Source: Spirochaetales bacterium
Lineage (GTDB): Bacteria > Spirochaetota > Spirochaetia > DTKZ01
Direction: 5' to 3'
Assembly: GCA_031266855.1 (NCBI GenBank)
Contig: JAISAF010000129.1
Location: 1-7,403 of the forward strand
Length of the DNA: 7,403 nt
Shown: one piece after another, positions 5,573-7,403 of the stretch
Layout of the letters: each line of letters opens with the position of its first letter
Position numbering within the stretch: position 1 is the stretch's first letter
Translations under genes and position numbers: made by a program
The notes under the pieces: model-generated
The model's input: only the letters and a program-made list of their open reading frames with translations
What the model was told of the DNA's origin: nothing
The model's database searches: none

Positions 5573-6583
5573 ATGAAGAAAGTATGTGTGTTTATGCTGT
5601 TTGCGGTTCTGCTTGGGTTGCCGCTTTTTGCGGGCGGAAATTCCGAAAGCGGCTCAGGACAAGGCCCCATTACCATGACCTACGGTTCCAGCCAGCCCCC
5701 GACGGGCGGTTACATGGGGGAGACATCATTCAAATTCGCTCAATTTGTCAATGAAGAAACACAGGGAGCCATCAAGGTAAATGTTCATCACTCCGGTGCG
5801 CTTTCCAACAATGAAAGGGAGCTTCTTGAAATGGCTCAGGCTGGTACCGCCGATTTCGCTATGGGAGCCACCACCTATATTCTGGGCTGGTCGCCTTCCA
5901 TGAAGGTTTTTGACTTGCCCTTTCTGTTTGAAAGCGTTGAACACTTCCGCGATGTAACACGCGGCCCTGTGGGGAAAATTATGGAGGACGAATGCGCCCA
6001 GCATGGAGTTATTCTTCTGGGACACGTTCTGCCTGGCTTTCGCAGTGTCTTTACGGCAAAAAAAGCCATAGCGACCATTGACGATTTGAAAGGATTAAAG
6101 ATACGCACTATGGAAAGCCCTGTGTATATAGAACTGTTTAAATCTCTTGGCATGCTGCCCACTCCGATGCCTTCGTCCGAACTGTTTACCGCCCTGCAAA
6201 CCGGCGTCGTGGACGCGGGCGAAAATGATCCCGCCAGTGTTGTAAGCTGGGGCTGGATCGATATTGTTAAATATTACATGCTCGACCAGCATACAATCAG
6301 CTCGAATATTCTGGTTATGAACAAAGCCAAATTCGACAAGCTGCCGCCTGAACAGCAGCAGGGTATCCGCAAGGCGGGTGTTCGTGCTATCGATTATCAG
6401 CTTGATTATGTTCAGGGCGCCTGGGGCGATTGCCTGAAGCAGATCAAGGACAAGGGCATTGTTGTTGTGGAATTGCGTTCGCTTGCGCCTTTCCAGGAAC
6501 GGGTACAGCATCTGGCCGACCAGTATGACAAGGAAATCGGCAGGAACATCGTTCAGATGGTACGTGACGCCGCGAAAAAATAA
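5573..6583 (+). CDS. dctP: TRAP transporter periplasmic solute-binding protein (DctP family)
   Basis: A 336-residue secreted binding protein. Residues 1-20 are a signal peptide (MKKVCVFMLFAVLLGLPLFA) followed by GGNSESGSG, a flexible linker common in treponemal binding proteins; no lipobox cysteine is at the cleavage site, so it is probably soluble in the periplasm. The DctP fold follows: AQAGTADFAMG (88-98), VFDLPFLFE (112-120), the key LKGLKIRTMESPVY segment with R178, the arginine that in characterised family members clamps the ligand carboxylate, and MPSSELFTALQTGVVDAGEND (199-219). GGAGGGAG lies directly upstream at suitable spacing. A strong terminator closes the operon. The conserved arginine supports a carboxylate such as a C4-dicarboxylate, sugar acid or keto acid; which one is unknown. 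Confidence 0.95.
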   Translation: MKKVCVFMLFAVLLGLPLFAGGNSESGSGQGPITMTYGSSQPPTGGYMGETSFKFAQFVNEETQGAIKVNVHHSGALSNNERELLEMAQAGTADFAMGATTYILGWSPSMKVFDLPFLFESVEHFRDVTRGPVGKIMEDECAQHGVILLGHVLPGFRSVFTAKKAIATIDDLKGLKIRTMESPVYIELFKSLGMLPTPMPSSELFTALQTGVVDAGENDPASVVSWGWIDIVKYYMLDQHTISSNILVMNKAKFDKLPPEQQQGIRKAGVRAIDYQLDYVQGAWGDCLKQIKDKGIVVVELRSLAPFQERVQHLADQYDKEIGRNIVQMVRDAAKK

Positions 6584-6600
6584 ACGGCCTGTATGCGTAC

Positions 6601-6635
6601 AAAAAACCGTCCCGCTTTCGCGGGGCGGTTTTTTT
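6601..6635 (+). terminator. Intrinsic terminator of the dctQMP operon
   Basis: The stem CCGTCCCGC (6607-6615) pairs with GCGGGGCGG (6620-6628) around a TTTC loop with one G-T wobble, followed by seven T. The preceding six A extend the stem into the T-run and could let it work in both directions. It begins 17 nt after the dctP stop. Confidence 0.95.
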
Positions 6636-6650
6636 ATCGTTCGGGATGTG

Positions 6651-6818
6651 AAGGGGCTTGTGGGGCATGCGGTGGAGCCGCATGCCCGCCGCTGGGCGCG
6701 CGCAAGGGATTGTAGCGGAAAGCCCACAGGAAAGCGCATGGGCGCTTTCCGAGGACTTGGAGCGGAAAGCCCGGTTTGATCGCTCCCGCGCGCGTAGCGC
6801 GGGAGCGATCAAATGCGC
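6651..6818 (+). repeat. Modular hairpin repeat, copy C (full form)
   Basis: Order of parts: AAGGGGCTTGTGG (6651-6663), variable hairpin 1 GGGCATGCGG-TGGAG-CCGCATGCCC (6663-6687), GCCGCTGGGCG, GCGCAAGGGATTG, AGCGGAAAGCCC (6714-6725), inner hairpin GGAAAGCGC-ATGG-GCGCTTTCC (6729-6750), CGAGGACTTGG, AGCGGAAAGCCC (6761-6772), GGT, terminal hairpin TTGATCGCTCCCGCGC-GCGTA-GCGCGGGAGCGATCAA (6776-6812), ATGCGC (6813-6818). The terminal stem is a perfect 16 bp, 17 with the flanking T-A. It sits between the dctP terminator and the LacI-type gene, so it may end up in that gene's leader if transcription starts upstream of it. Confidence 0.88.
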
Positions 6819-6897
6819 TATACTACGAAGAGACATTGGGGAATGGATAGACTTTATGAAATACTATATGCTTTTTAGTTCGGAATAGGTTTTTTAC
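6819..6897 (+). promoter_or_regulatory. AT-rich upstream region of the LacI-family gene
   Basis: After repeat copy C the sequence becomes AT-rich. TATACT occurs at 6819-6824, directly at the repeat edge, and TACTATAT near 6862; neither has a convincing -35 at normal spacing. The ribosome site before the ATG at 6898 is weak (AGG at 6887-6889). A promoter is expected here but I cannot place it firmly. Confidence 0.3.
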
Positions 6898-7403
6898 ATG
6901 CATTCAGTTACGATAAAAGACATTGCGGGAAAAATCGGGGTATCATACTCCTCGGTGTCCCGCGCTTTGGGCGGTAAGCCTGGTGTGCGGGACGATGTGC
7001 GGCAAAAAGTTTTGGCAGAAGCCCGCGATATGGGATACTTCCCGAACACGCTGGCGCGGAGTCTTGTTTTAAGGCGGAGTCTGTCAATCGGCCTGGTGGT
7101 ACCTGATATTACTAATCCTTTTTTTTCCGAAGTTGCCAGAGGCGCCGCGGCCCGGTCGAAGGAATCCGACTATACGGTAATCCTTTGCGATACGCACTAT
7201 GATCTGCGGCAGGAGCGGCAGTACTGCCGGATGCTGTTTGAAAAGCGGGTAGATGGAATTGTCATAGCCCCGGTATCCTCCGCCATTGAAGCGGAACTGG
7301 AGCAGTACCGTTTCCCGGTTGTCTATATTAACGCGGCGCCTTCTATATGCCGCAGTTATGTAAACCTGAATCATGTTCATGGGGCGTTTCTGGCGACCCG
7401 GCA
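6898..7403 (+). CDS. LacI-family transcriptional regulator (N-terminal part, runs off the window)
   Basis: 168 codons are open from the ATG at 6898 to the window end; an in-frame TAG at 6886 excludes an earlier start. Residues 5-26 (TIKDIAGKIGVSYSSVSRAL) are the LacI helix-turn-helix with the recognition helix beginning at V15-S16. PNTLARSLVLRRS (49-61) is the hinge helix that inserts into the operator minor groove, and SIGLVVPDITNPFFSEVARG (63-82) starts the periplasmic-binding-protein-like effector domain, followed by VDGIVIAPVS (118-127). Such proteins usually repress carbohydrate or sugar-acid genes and respond to a small sugar-like effector. It is co-directional with the TRAP operon but separated by a terminator and a repeat, so it has its own transcript. 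Targets could be the TRAP genes or genes beyond the window. Confidence 0.93.
   Translation, partial: MHSVTIKDIAGKIGVSYSSVSRALGGKPGVRDDVRQKVLAEARDMGYFPNTLARSLVLRRSLSIGLVVPDITNPFFSEVARGAAARSKESDYTVILCDTHYDLRQERQYCRMLFEKRVDGIVIAPVSSAIEAELEQYRFPVVYINAAPSICRSYVNLNHVHGAFLATR

Noticed and set aside
6095..6739. 214-codon minus-strand frame opposite the 3' end of dctP
   Set aside because: It crosses the dctP terminator and repeat copy C and is rich in His/Arg/Phe, typical of an antisense shadow.
6459..6888. Open frames running through repeat copy C that yield peptides such as ARDCSGKPTGKRMGAFRG
   Set aside because: The same peptide appears when copy B is read through (3310-3501), but this reflects the repeated DNA. 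The frames have different starts, overlap dctP or the terminator, and lack ribosome sites.

Overview
The window looks like chromosomal DNA of a Treponema-like spirochaete, possibly of the termite-gut type. The signals are the style of the exported proteins (short leaders ending in LFA followed by Q or GGNSES), a TRAP transporter and an EIIA-CBS/permease pair, and GC-rich palindromic repeats in the gaps. This assignment is an inference from style; nothing here (no rRNA or marker gene) fixes it.

Layout. (1) 1-699, minus strand: the N-terminal 233 residues of an unrecognised secreted protein whose 3' end lies outside the window, with a good sigma70-like promoter at 718-747. (2) 700-1033: a gene-free gap holding a 105-bp inverted repeat (782-886) and repeat copy A (911-1021). 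(3) 1034-3224, minus strand: a two-gene operon, an EIIA-type PTS domain fused to two CBS domains followed 1 nt later by an ArsB/NhaD-type (ion transporter superfamily) permease. (4) 3225-3678: a divergent intergenic region with candidate promoters for both sides, repeat copy B (minus orientation) and an 18-bp perfect palindrome. (5) 3679-6583, plus strand: a complete TRAP transporter operon, dctQ-dctM-dctP, closed by a strong intrinsic terminator (6601-6635). (6) 6651-6818: repeat copy C. (7) 6898-7403: the start of a LacI-family regulator that runs off the window.

How the genes fit together. DctP would capture a carboxylate-type solute in the periplasm and DctQM would import it using an ion gradient. 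The adjacent LacI-type regulator may control this import or a downstream sugar-acid catabolic locus. On the other strand the EIIA-CBS protein is a likely phosphorylation/nucleotide-sensing partner of the ArsB/NhaD-like permease, since the two are translationally coupled.

The most unusual material is not protein coding. The three GC-rich intergenic repeats share nearly identical conserved blocks, yet each ends in a perfect hairpin whose stem sequence is completely different in each copy. Two copies carry a second, upstream hairpin that also differs in sequence, and a third, inner hairpin changes length in copy A by matched losses on both arms. Structure is therefore kept while sequence is not, which suggests a structured RNA or DNA element or a mobile/cassette-like repeat.
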